NCBI GenBank assembly: GCA_002383105.1
Contig: DFXC01000036.1
Coordinates: 36,033-44,574 of the forward strand
Reading direction: 5' to 3'
DNA: 8,542 nt
From: Hyphomicrobiaceae bacterium UBA4118
GTDB lineage: Bacteria; Pseudomonadota; Alphaproteobacteria; Rhizobiales; Methyloligellaceae
Positions within the stretch are counted from its first letter, which is position 1. Each line of letters starts with the position of its first letter. Under the pieces are notes generated by a model. The model worked only from the letters and a program-made list of their open reading frames with translations. It was not told where the DNA came from and ran no database searches. Positions 1 to 6,773 of this stretch are shown here, piece after piece. A program made the translations under genes and the position numbers.

Positions 1-264
1 CACCGTCGCCAGCATGCCCATATAGTCGGCGCGGGCGCGGTCCATGCCCGCCTCCGCCGCCCTCAGGCCGCGATAGATGTTGCCCCCTCCGACCACGAGG
101 CAAATCTCGGCGCCGGCTGCCACGGCAGCGACAACGTCGCGGGCGATGGGGGCGAGCACGTCGAGATCGATGCCGTACCCTTGGTCGCCGGCGAGCGCCT
201 CGCCCGACAGCTTGAGCAGGATGCGCGGGTAGCGAAGGTTTTGGGCCGCTGCCGTCCGTGCCAT
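1..264 (-). CDS. pyrH: UMP kinase (uridylate kinase), N-terminal part, cut by the window edge
   Basis: Cytoplasmic UMP kinase phosphorylates UMP to UDP with ATP in pyrimidine nucleotide synthesis. It belongs to the amino-acid-kinase fold and is normally a GTP-activated, UTP-inhibited hexamer. Only the first 88 codons are visible and the frame stays open to base 1. The family glycine-rich N-terminal motif KLSGEAL is at residues 18-24, and the nucleotide-binding segment GGGNIYRG is at about 59-66. The ATG at 264 is preceded by a strong Shine-Dalgarno sequence (GGGGAGGAAGG) at the usual distance. The first nine residues (MARTAAAQN) form a short variable lead before the conserved core. It is the third gene of the rpsB-tsf-pyrH cluster, 81 bp after tsf, an order conserved across many bacteria. 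I did not find this gene pre-called; it follows from translating the complement of 1-264. Identification is secure; the full length cannot be judged. Confidence 0.95.
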   Translation of the reverse strand, partial: MARTAAAQNLRYPRILLKLSGEALAGDQGYGIDLDVLAPIARDVVAAVAAGAEICLVVGGGNIYRGLRAAEAGMDRARADYMGMLATV

Positions 265-287
265 CAGCCTTCCTCCCCGCTTGCTAT

Positions 288-306
288 GACGAGCCTCCGG
301 CTCGCC
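288..306 (-). other. Hairpin in the tsf-pyrH spacer
   Basis: On the minus strand GGCGAGCC and GGCTCGTC can pair as an 8-bp stem (one G-U pair) around a GGA loop. It lies in the 81-bp spacer between the tsf stop and the pyrH start, about 24 nt upstream of the pyrH ATG. No run of T follows (the next bases are ATAGCAAGC), so it does not look like a full intrinsic terminator. It could stabilise or process the polycistronic mRNA, partially attenuate it, or be a copy of a short genomic palindrome. The inverted repeat is visible; its function is a guess. Confidence 0.4.
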
Positions 307-345
307 TCAGGTGATTCCCGCCACGATGATCAACGCTGGCCCATC

Positions 346-1242
346 TCACGCCGTATCGTCGCTCGTGCGCTCGATGCCTTCGCCAAGCGCGAAGCGGTAG
401 AAGCCGGTGATCTTGATCGGGGCACCAGCCGATTTCTCGGCTGCGGCCATAGCCTTGCCCACGGCCGTCTCCGGATCGTGCACGAAGGATTGCGCTAGCA
501 GCACGACCTCCTCGTAGAACTTCCGCAAGCGGCCCTCGACCATCTTCTCGATGACAGGTGCGGGCTTGCCGGACTCCTTTGCCTGCTCGGTCAGCACGGC
601 CCGCTCCCGCTCGATGACGGCCTTGTCGAGACTGTCCACGTCGACAGATTGCGGGTTGGCGGCGGCGATATGCATGGCGACCTGGCGGCCGAAGCTCTTG
701 AGCGCCTCGGGATCGCCCGCAGACTCAAGCGCCACGATGACGCCGATCTTGCCGAGCCGCGGCGCCATCATGTTGTGCATGTAGCTTGCGACCGCGCCCT
801 TCTTGACCTCGAGAAAAGCGGTGCGCCGGAGCGTCATATTCTCGCCGATGGTGCCGATCATCTCCTTGACGGTATCGGCAACGGTCGCCTTGCCGCCGGG
901 AAATTTGGCTTTGGCGAGCTTGTCGAGATTGCCTTTCGCTCCGAGCGCTGCCTCGGCAATGCCTGAGGCCATCTTCTGGAAGGTGTCGTTGCGGGCGACG
1001 AAGTCGGTCTCCGAATTGACCTCGACGAGGGCCGCCTCCTTTGGCTTTGCCGCGAGCCCGATCAGGCCTTCGGCGGCGACGCGCCCGGCCTTCTTGGCGG
1101 CCTTGGCGAGCCCCTTGGTCCTGAGCCAATCGACCGCGGCCTCCATGTCACCGCTGGTCTCGTTCAGCGCCGCCTTGCAATCCATCATGCCTGCGCCGGT
1201 CTTCTCGCGCAGGTCCTTCACCATCGTTGCCGTAATCGTCAT
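346..1242 (-). CDS. tsf: Translation elongation factor Ts
   Basis: EF-Ts is the cytoplasmic guanine-nucleotide exchange factor that releases GDP from EF-Tu during elongation. The product is 298 aa, usual for the family. The N-terminal UBA-like domain is at about residues 1-55 ([18 protein letters not shown], then the [17 protein letters not shown] segment). The EF-Tu contact motif TDFVARND is at 79-86, with the core dimerisation-type repeats after it. The C-terminus ends in the typical RFALGEGIE block followed by a short acidic tail. The ATG at 1242 has AGAGG a few bases upstream. An internal Met at residue 7 is possible, but the extra six residues match the length seen in relatives. The gene lies 40 bp after rpsB, with no room for a terminator, so it should be co-transcribed with rpsB. 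Confidence is very high. Confidence 0.98.
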   Translation of the reverse strand: MTITATMVKDLREKTGAGMMDCKAALNETSGDMEAAVDWLRTKGLAKAAKKAGRVAAEGLIGLAAKPKEAALVEVNSETDFVARNDTFQKMASGIAEAALGAKGNLDKLAKAKFPGGKATVADTVKEMIGTIGENMTLRRTAFLEVKKGAVASYMHNMMAPRLGKIGVIVALESAGDPEALKSFGRQVAMHIAAANPQSVDVDSLDKAVIERERAVLTEQAKESGKPAPVIEKMVEGRLRKFYEEVVLLAQSFVHDPETAVGKAMAAAEKSAGAPIKITGFYRFALGEGIERTSDDTA

Positions 1243-1282
1243 GACTTGCCTCTGCCGGGGCGCCTTTATGTCAGGCGCACAC

Positions 1283-2215
1283 CTAGCTGTTTTCCTCTTT
1301 TAGCTCAGGTTTCGCGACCTCGGGCTCTGATCTGGGCTTCTTACCCGGACCCGAACGAGGGCCCTGGGATCTACCTCTGTTGTCGCGGCCCCGGCCATCG
1401 CTTCGTGCCGGTCGCTTGGGACGGCGGTCGGGTTGTGGAGCGGGCCGTTCGGAGCCCTCCTCACCCTCAAGCCCGGGCTCGCCGAGGGGCTCCTCGGCAG
1501 CGCCGAGGTCGGCCCCGCCGGCGCCTTGCGCCCGCTCGATCCCGTCGATCGCCGCGCGCGAGATCAGGTCGCAGTAAAGGGTGATGGCGCGGCCCGCGTC
1601 GTCATTGCCGGGGATGGGATGGCTAATCCCTTCAGGGTCGCTGTTCGAATCCACCACCGCCACCACCGGCATGTGCAGCTTGCGCGCCTCGGCGATGGCG
1701 ATCGCTTCCTTGTTGGTGTCGATGACGAACATGAGATCGGGAAGCGCGCCCATGTCCTTGATGCCGCCGAGGGAGCGCTCGAGCTTGTCCTTCTCGCGGG
1801 TGAGCTGGAGCAGCTCCTTCTTGGTGAGACCGTGGGTCTCGCCGGCAAGCAGCTCCTCCAAGGACTTGAGGCGCTTGATCGAGTTGGAGATGGTGCGCCA
1901 ATTGGTCAGCGTGCCGCCAAGCCAGCGGTGGTTGACGAAGTACTGCGCGCATGATCGCGCGGCGTCGGCGACCGGTTCTGACGCCTGGCGTTTGGTGCCG
2001 ACGAAGAGGACGCGCCCGCCCTTGGCGACGACGTCGGAAACGGTGACCAGCGCCTGATGCAGCAGCGGCACGGTCTGGGTGAGATCGATGATGTGGATGT
2101 TGTTGCGGGAGCCGTAGATGAACGGCGCCATCTTCGGGTTCCAACGGTGGGTCTGATGACCGAAATGCACGCCAGCTTCAAGGAGCTGACGCATAGTGAC
2201 ATTAGGCAGTGCCAT
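1283..2215 (-). CDS. rpsB: 30S ribosomal protein S2 with long C-terminal tail
   Basis: S2 binds late to the 30S subunit on its back side, between head and body, and is needed for S1 binding. The product is 310 aa from the ATG at 2215. The open frame continues upstream by 14 codons, but that extension (Arg-rich, unlike S2) is replaced here by the canonical S2 N-terminus [20 protein letters not shown], with AGGAG 10 nt upstream. Visible family blocks include [19 protein letters not shown], the NNIHIIDL strand, [21 protein letters not shown], and the PDLMFVIDT and [13 protein letters not shown] strands. The S2 fold ends near residue 228. The remaining 82 residues form a low-complexity tail, first acidic and Gly-rich, then rich in Arg and Pro (for example [16 protein letters not shown]), ending PELKEENS. 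E. coli S2 has about 240 residues. Alphaproteobacterial S2 proteins often carry extensions, but the tail is variable. First gene of the rpsB-tsf-pyrH cluster, with its own promoter. Confidence 0.97.
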   Translation of the reverse strand: MALPNVTMRQLLEAGVHFGHQTHRWNPKMAPFIYGSRNNIHIIDLTQTVPLLHQALVTVSDVVAKGGRVLFVGTKRQASEPVADAARSCAQYFVNHRWLGGTLTNWRTISNSIKRLKSLEELLAGETHGLTKKELLQLTREKDKLERSLGGIKDMGALPDLMFVIDTNKEAIAIAEARKLHMPVVAVVDSNSDPEGISHPIPGNDDAGRAITLYCDLISRAAIDGIERAQGAGGADLGAAEEPLGEPGLEGEEGSERPAPQPDRRPKRPARSDGRGRDNRGRSQGPRSGPGKKPRSEPEVAKPELKEENS

Positions 2216-2342
2216 TGGCCTGCTTCTCCTTTTTCCGGTTCTGCCGCCGCGGGACAAAGAGGACCGGCCGAAGCCAAGCCACCGGAGCGAGCGCTAAGGC
2301 CAGAAAGGCCAAAGTGACGCTTGGCATCCCGCGTGTGAGATG
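2216..2342 (-). promoter_or_regulatory. 5' leader of rpsB mRNA, possible S2-responsive or SD-masking structure
   Basis: From the predicted promoter, a leader of about 127 nt precedes rpsB. On the minus strand the pyrimidine run UCCUCUUUGUCC (2263-2252) can pair with the purine run holding the Shine-Dalgarno (2236-2227). This gives ten base pairs with two single-base bulges around a 15-nt loop. A competing stem, CCGGU (2267-2263) with ACCGG (2239-2235), would leave AGGAG free. A GGCC-TTTCT-GGCC hairpin lies further upstream, around 2300-2312. In E. coli the rpsB leader mediates autogenous repression by S2; whether this leader does the same is inference. No match to a named riboswitch was recognised. 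Confidence 0.3.
2226..2230 (-). promoter_or_regulatory. Shine-Dalgarno of rpsB (decides the start)
   Basis: AGGAG lies 10 nt before the ATG at 2215, inside the purine run GGAAAAAGGAGAAG. This supports the ATG at 2215 over the longer in-frame start at 2257. The same purine run is complementary to an upstream pyrimidine stretch (2252-2263); see the leader entry. Confidence 0.8.
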
Positions 2343-2348
2343 GTGCGG

Positions 2349-2377
2349 TTTATAGGGACGGCACCTTGGCTTGGCAA
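2349..2377 (-). promoter_or_regulatory. Sigma70-type promoter of the rpsB-tsf-pyrH operon
   Basis: On the minus strand TTGCCA (2377-2372) and TATAAA (2354-2349) are separated by exactly 17 bp, five of six consensus matches in each box. This is the best promoter in the window and fits the strong expression expected of ribosomal protein genes. It starts only about 25 bp after the dnaE stop, so transcription would begin near 2342. The short inverted repeat CCTTG/CAAGG (2364-2368, 2375-2379) overlaps the -35. I see no clear terminator for dnaE in the gap, so read-through from dnaE is also possible. Confidence 0.7.
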
Positions 2378-2401
2378 GGGCATGCTCAAACAAGAGCCGC
2401 C

Positions 2402-5400
2402 TCACAGGGCGCTGATGGCGGCCACGCCCTCGACAAGCTTGAGCGCGCTTCTTTGCTTAGGCGTGGCGTCGATGCCTTGCGGCAGCACGAACTCCACCTC
2501 GCGGGAGTCGTCGAGGCGGAGCACGAGGCGGAACTGCCCTTGGCCGCCGCCCGGCCCCACCTGCTTGGCGAGGGGGGCAAGGGCGCGCGTGTCCTCGACA
2601 TAGACCTTCATGCCGGCGTGGCGCGCTTCGGCCGCGCGGTCGAGCGAGACGATGCTCTGCACGCGCACTTTGATGTTCTCGCCGTCGGTCTCGGCTTCAA
2701 CGTTGAGCAGCACAGCGGTGCCGGGCTCGAGTAGTGAGCGCGAGGCGGCAAGCAGCTCGGAGAACACCACCGCCTCGAATTGCCCGGTCGCATCGGAGAA
2801 GGCGACAAAGGCATAGGCGTTGCCGGTCTTGCCCTGCCGCTCCCTTGCATGGAGCACGGTGCCGGCGAGCGTGCCGACCACGCGGCGCAGCCGCGCTTTG
2901 GCCGCGAGCTCGACCCAGGTCTCGGCGCCGAGCGCCTCCAGCACGTCCTTATAGTCGTCGAGAGGATGGCCGGTGAGGAAGAAGCCGACCGCCTCGAACT
3001 CGCGTGACAGCCGGTCGGTGGGCACCCAGGGCTTGGCGGCGCGAAGCTCGATGGGGGGCGGGACGTGCTCGGCACCTGAGAAGAGATCGTCCTGGCCCTC
3101 GGAGCTGGTCTCGAGGGAGCGGTTGCCGGCAGCGATCATCCGATCGACATTGGCGAAGGCGGTGGCGCGATCGAGCCCGAGCTCATCGAGGGCGCCGGCA
3201 GCGGCCAACGTCTCAAGCGCGCGCTTGTTGAGGAGGCGCGGGTTGATGCGCCGGGCGAAGTCGGAAACGTCGCGGAACGGCCCCCTCGCCTCTCGCTCCG
3301 CGCAGATATGCTCCACCGCGTGGCGGCCGACATTCTTGAGCGCCGCCAGCGAATAGCGGATGGCGCCGTCGCTTGGGATGAAACCGACCTCCGAGCGGTT
3401 GACCGAGGGTGCCTCGATGCGCATGTCGAGGCGGCGAGCTTCTTGGGCGAAGCCGCTGAGCTTGTCGGCGTTGCCCATGTCGAGCGTCATCGACGCCGCC
3501 AGGAATTCGGTCGGGTAATTCGCCTTGAGATAAGCGGTCTGATAGGCGATCAGCGCGTAGGCCGCGGCGTGGGATTTATTGAAGCCGTAACCTGCGAACT
3601 TCGCCACCAGCTCGAAAATATACTCGGCCCGCGTCCGGTCCACGCCGTTGCCGACGCCGCCCTCGACGAAGCGCGTCTTCTGCGCGGTCATTTCCTTCTT
3701 GATCTTCTTGCCCATGGCGCGGCGCAGGAGGTCGGCCTCGCCGAGGGAGAAGCCGGAGAGGACTTGCGCGATCTGCATCACCTGCTCCTGGTAGATGATG
3801 ATGCCGTAGGTCTCCTTCAGGATCGGCTCGATCATCGGGTGGAGCGTCTCGATCTCCTCGCGGCCGTGCTTGCGGTTCACATAGCTGTCGATGTTGTCCA
3901 TCGGCCCCGGGCGGTAGAGCGCCACGATGGCGATGATGTCCTCGAAGCGGTCAGGCTTCAGCTTGCGCAGCGCATCCCGCATGCCTTGACCTTCGAGCTG
4001 GAACACCCCGATCGTATCGCCGCGCTGGAGCAGCTCGAAAGTTACCGCATCGTCGAGGGAGAGCTTCGCCGGGTCGATCCCGATCCCCTTGCGCGCAATC
4101 AGCTCCCGCGCCGTCTCGATCACCGTCAGGGTCTTCAAGCCCAGAAAATCGAACTTCACCAAGCCCGCAGCCTCGGCCCATTTCATGCTGAACTGGGTAG
4201 CGGGGAGCTGGGCGCGGGCGTCGCGGTAGAGCGGCACGAGCTCGATCAGGGGCCGATCGGCGATGACGACGCCGGCGGCATGGGTCGAGGCATGGCGGTA
4301 AAGCCCCTCGAGGCGCTGGCCGATATCGAGCAGCTTGGCCACGATGGGCTCGTCGTCGCGCGCCTCTTGCAGGCGAGGCTCGGCGGCGATGGCCTGCGGA
4401 AGCGTGATGGGATTGGCGGGGTTCAGGGGCACGAGCTTGCACAGGCGGTCGACCTGCCCATAGGGCATCTGCAGCACGCGGCCCACGTCGCGCAGGACGG
4501 CGCGCGCCTGCAACTTGCCGAAGGTGATGATGTGGGCGACGCGCTCGGCGCCATAGCGCTCGCGCACATAGGCGATCACCTCGTCGCGGCGGTCTTGGCA
4601 GAAGTCGATGTCGAAGTCGGGCATCGACACGCGCTCAGGATTGAGGAAGCGCTCGAACAGGAGTCCGAAGCGGATGGGATCGAGGTCGGTGATGGTGAGC
4701 GCGTAGGCCACGAGAGAGCCCGCGCCGGAGCCGCGCCCAGGACCGACCGGAATGCCTTGCGCTTTGGCCCATTGGATGAAGTCGGCGACGATGAGGAAAT
4801 AGCCCTGGTAGTTCATGCCGGTAATGACGCCGAGCTCGAAGGCGAGCCGCTCGGCATAGGCGTTAGCGTCGTAGCCGGGGGCCGTCCCATGCTGGGCGAG
4901 CCGCTCGGTGAGACCTGCTTCGGACTGGCGCCTGAGCTCGGCCGCTTCCGTCTCGGCGAGCGCGCTAGTGGCCACGCCACCGGTCAGGAACGGCGGCAGG
5001 ATGGGCATGCCCTCTAAGGGTCGATAAGCGCCGCGCCGCGCGATCTCGAGAGTGTTGTCGAGCGCCTCGGGCAGGTCGGCGAAGAGCGCCCGCATCTGGC
5101 TTGCCGTCTTGAAATAATGCTCTGGGCTCAGGCGGCGCCGGTCGTCGACCGCGACATAGCTCCCCTCGGCGATCGAGAGCAGCGCGTCATGGGCCTCGAA
5201 ATCCTCAGGGCTTGCGAAATAGGGCTCGTTGGTGGCGACGATCGGCAGATCCAAGTCGTAGGCAAGCCCGAGAAGAGCGGGCTCGACCGCCCTCTCCTGC
5301 GGCAACCCGTGGCGCTGCAGCTCCACATAGAGCCGGTCGCCGAAGATGGCATGGAGCGCCTCGATCCGCGCGCGGGCGAGCTCGGGATTGCCGTCGGCAA

Positions 5401-5866
5401 GGGCCAGGTCGATGACACCTTCAGGCCCGCCGGTCAGTGCAATGAGGCCTTCGGCCTGGGAGGCAAGATCGGCCATCGCGGTCACCACCTCGCCGCTCTC
5501 CGACGCCGCGAAATAAGCGTTGGTCGAAAGCCGCATGAGATTGGCGTAGCCCTGCTGGTTCTTGGCGAGAAGCGCGATGCGCCCGTCGGCGTGGGGCCTG
5601 CGTATATCGCCTCCGGGCGCAATCTCGCCCTCGGTGGCGAAAGTGAGAGAAAGGGTCAAGCCGATGATGGGCTGGATGCCGGCTTCAGCAAGGGTCTCAG
5701 AGAATTCGAGCGCGCCGAAGAGATTGTTGGAATCGGTGAGCGCCAGCACCGGTGCGCGATCGGCACTGGCCAGCGCCGCGAGCCTGGCGATGGTGAGCGC
5801 CCCTTCGAGCAGCGAATAGGCGGAGTGCACCCGCAGATGCACGAAGGGTTCAGTCTTATCCGTCAT
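2402..5866 (-). CDS. dnaE: DNA polymerase III alpha subunit (replicative DnaE)
   Basis: Catalytic subunit of the replicative polymerase; with epsilon and the beta clamp it copies the chromosome. The product is 1154 aa from the ATG at 5866 (E. coli: 1160). The PHP domain opens the protein (FVHLRVHSAYSLLEG at 8-22). Position 12 is Arg where metal-binding PHP domains have His, as in E. coli. The palm has GPGRGSGAG and the catalytic PDFDIDF, with D419 and D421, and the third acid is D573 in KFDFLGLKTL. The fingers end at GYGFNKSHAAAYAL (about 757). A helix-hairpin-helix region is at about 833-897, an internal beta-clamp motif QDDLF at 925-929, an OB fold at about 993-1075, then the C-terminal tau/epsilon-side region. 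The clamp motif, OB and C-terminal regions and full length identify the replicative enzyme, not the shorter error-prone DnaE2. A GTG at 5911 would add 15 residues but has no ribosome site; the ATG has only a weak GGGAG. It lies alone between two spacers. Confidence 0.97.
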   Translation of the reverse strand: MTDKTEPFVHLRVHSAYSLLEGALTIARLAALASADRAPVLALTDSNNLFGALEFSETLAEAGIQPIIGLTLSLTFATEGEIAPGGDIRRPHADGRIALLAKNQQGYANLMRLSTNAYFAASESGEVVTAMADLASQAEGLIALTGGPEGVIDLALADGNPELARARIEALHAIFGDRLYVELQRHGLPQERAVEPALLGLAYDLDLPIVATNEPYFASPEDFEAHDALLSIAEGSYVAVDDRRRLSPEHYFKTASQMRALFADLPEALDNTLEIARRGAYRPLEGMPILPPFLTGGVATSALAETEAAELRRQSEAGLTERLAQHGTAPGYDANAYAERLAFELGVITGMNYQGYFLIVADFIQWAKAQGIPVGPGRGSGAGSLVAYALTITDLDPIRFGLLFERFLNPERVSMPDFDIDFCQDRRDEVIAYVRERYGAERVAHIITFGKLQARAVLRDVGRVLQMPYGQVDRLCKLVPLNPANPITLPQAIAAEPRLQEARDDEPIVAKLLDIGQRLEGLYRHASTHAAGVVIADRPLIELVPLYRDARAQLPATQFSMKWAEAAGLVKFDFLGLKTLTVIETARELIARKGIGIDPAKLSLDDAVTFELLQRGDTIGVFQLEGQGMRDALRKLKPDRFEDIIAIVALYRPGPMDNIDSYVNRKHGREEIETLHPMIEPILKETYGIIIYQEQVMQIAQVLSGFSLGEADLLRRAMGKKIKKEMTAQKTRFVEGGVGNGVDRTRAEYIFELVAKFAGYGFNKSHAAAYALIAYQTAYLKANYPTEFLAASMTLDMGNADKLSGFAQEARRLDMRIEAPSVNRSEVGFIPSDGAIRYSLAALKNVGRHAVEHICAEREARGPFRDVSDFARRINPRLLNKRALETLAAAGALDELGLDRATAFANVDRMIAAGNRSLETSSEGQDDLFSGAEHVPPPIELRAAKPWVPTDRLSREFEAVGFFLTGHPLDDYKDVLEALGAETWVELAAKARLRRVVGTLAGTVLHARERQGKTGNAYAFVAFSDATGQFEAVVFSELLAASRSLLEPGTAVLLNVEAETDGENIKVRVQSIVSLDRAAEARHAGMKVYVEDTRALAPLAKQVGPGGGQGQFRLVLRLDDSREVEFVLPQGIDATPKQRSALKLVEGVAAISAL

Positions 5867-5978
5867 GCTTACGACCTGCTCCCGCTGACCCCGCCTCACG
5901 CCTACACTCACGGATTCGAGCGACAGAAGCGAAGGCCTGAAGCGACATATCCAAGCTATTCACTCTGAGCGGTCAGGG

Positions 5979-6007
5979 ACTATGTTCTTATTTTGTTCTA
6001 ACATCAA
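5979..6007 (-). promoter_or_regulatory. Predicted dnaE promoter
   Basis: On the minus strand TTGATG (6007-6002) and CATAGT (5984-5979) are spaced by exactly 17 bp, each matching the sigma70 consensus at four of six positions. The segment is AT-rich (about 5938-6011) within a GC-rich region. Transcription would start near 5972 and give a leader of about 105 nt before the dnaE ATG at 5866. The box matches are modest, so position is the main support, together with the operator lying in the spacer. Confidence 0.45.
5984..5998. promoter_or_regulatory. LexA (SOS) box of the alphaproteobacterial type
   Basis: The plus strand reads GTTCTTATTTTGTTC, that is GTTC-N7-GTTC; the minus strand reads GAAC-N7-GAAC. 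This is the direct-repeat operator established for LexA in alphaproteobacteria. It differs from the CTGT-N8-ACAG palindrome of enterobacteria. It fills most of the spacer between the predicted -35 and -10 of dnaE and touches the -10, where a bound repressor would block RNA polymerase. Its AT-rich N7 is also typical. A match to eight fixed bases can arise by chance in a genome, but its placement in a promoter makes it credible. Binding is inferred. Confidence 0.5.
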
Positions 6008-6013
6008 GAACCA

Positions 6014-6027
6014 CCGCGGGGCCACGG
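6014..6027 (-). terminator. Possible weak terminator hairpin after lolD
   Basis: On the minus strand CCGTG-GCCC-CGCGG can form a 5-bp stem (one G-U) about 16 nt after the lolD stop. It is followed by TGGTTCTTG, which is only modestly T-rich. It may end or reduce the proS-lolC-lolD transcript before the dnaE promoter. The stem is short and the tail poor, so the call is tentative. Confidence 0.2.
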
Positions 6028-6043
6028 CCAGCAAAGGTAGGCG

Positions 6044-6766
6044 TTAGCTGCGGGCGGATTTCACCACCACGACCTCCTCCTCGACGAGGAGGCCGTCGGC
6101 GAGGCGCAAGGTGCGGTCCATGCGGGCGGCAAGATCGAGATTGTGGGTCGCCACGACGGCAGCAACGCCTGACTGGCGCACGAGCTTCAGAAGCTCCTCG
6201 AACACCCGCTCGGCCGTGGGGGGGTCGAGATTGCCGGTGGGCTCGTCGGCCAGAAGCAGTTTGGGGCCGTTGGCGACGGCGCGGGCTATGGCCACGCGCT
6301 GCTGCTCCCCGCCTGACAGCTCAGCCGGCCTGTGGTCCCAACGTTCCTCAAGGCCGAGGATCTTGAGCAACTCTCTGGCGCGGGTCTCGGCCTGGCTCCT
6401 TGTCAGGCCCAGAATGAGCTGGGGCAGCACGACGTTCTCCAGCGCCGAGAACTCCGGCAGAAGATGGTGGAACTGATAGACGAAACCGATCTCCATGCGG
6501 CGCACCCGGGTTTGCTCCTTGTCGGAGAGCTTGCCGCAATCGACGCCGTTGATGAGCACGGCGCCACGGTCGGGCCGCTCTAGGAGACCGGAGATCTGGA
6601 GCAGTGTCGACTTGCCGGCGCCGGAAGGCCCGAGCAGTGCCACCGTCTCGCCAGGGAAGAACGCTGCGGAGGCCCCTTTCAACACATCGATGCGGCGGTT
6701 GCCTTGGGTATAGCCGCGCTCGAGCCGCTCAAGGCGGAGCACCGGTGCAGGTTTGGGGTTATCCAC
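6044..6766 (-). CDS. lolD: Lipoprotein-releasing system ATPase LolD
   Basis: LolD is the cytoplasmic ABC ATPase of the Lol system. A LolD dimer drives the membrane permease to extract outer-membrane lipoproteins from the inner membrane and pass them to LolA. With the GTG start at 6766 the product is 240 aa. It has Walker [10 protein letters not shown] (46-54), a Q-loop at Q98 within [17 protein letters not shown] (a typical LolD segment), signature LSGGEQQ (150-156), Walker B LLLADEP with catalytic E175, and the H-loop His in THN (208). The open frame extends upstream to an ATG at 6850, but those 28 codons would lie inside the permease gene. The GTG sits 7 nt after that gene's stop, with a weak TAGG upstream, which suits coupled translation. 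The start choice is inferred; the function is secure. Confidence 0.95.
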   Translation of the reverse strand: MDNPKPAPVLRLERLERGYTQGNRRIDVLKGASAAFFPGETVALLGPSGAGKSTLLQISGLLERPDRGAVLINGVDCGKLSDKEQTRVRRMEIGFVYQFHHLLPEFSALENVVLPQLILGLTRSQAETRARELLKILGLEERWDHRPAELSGGEQQRVAIARAVANGPKLLLADEPTGNLDPPTAERVFEELLKLVRQSGVAAVVATHNLDLAARMDRTLRLADGLLVEEEVVVVKSARS

Positions 6767-6773
6767 CAGCGGC

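Noticed and set aside
2216..2257. 14-codon N-terminal extension of S2
   Set aside because: The S2 N-terminus [15 protein letters not shown] starts at 2215 with a good Shine-Dalgarno; the upstream residues are not S2-like and would include that site.
2364..2379. Inverted repeat CCTTG/CAAGG over the rpsB -35 as a dnaE terminator or operator
   Set aside because: Five-base arms, no T-run on the minus strand, and it overlaps the -35; kept only as a note in the promoter entry.
3308..5017. Plus-strand open frame of 569 codons antisense to dnaE
   Set aside because: It lies wholly inside the well-supported dnaE. Its composition (many His, Asp, Arg and Gly with repeated LRH/VER-like patterns) is what the complement of GC-rich coding sequence yields, and no known domain or good ribosome site is visible.
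5926..5945. Two copies of GAAGCGA in the dnaE leader
   Set aside because: Seven-base direct repeats 13 bp apart with no matching structure; too short to mean anything alone.
5117..5968. Plus-strand open frame of 283 codons over the dnaE 5' end and its promoter spacer
   Set aside because: Mostly antisense to the PHP domain; the end in the spacer has no conserved features.
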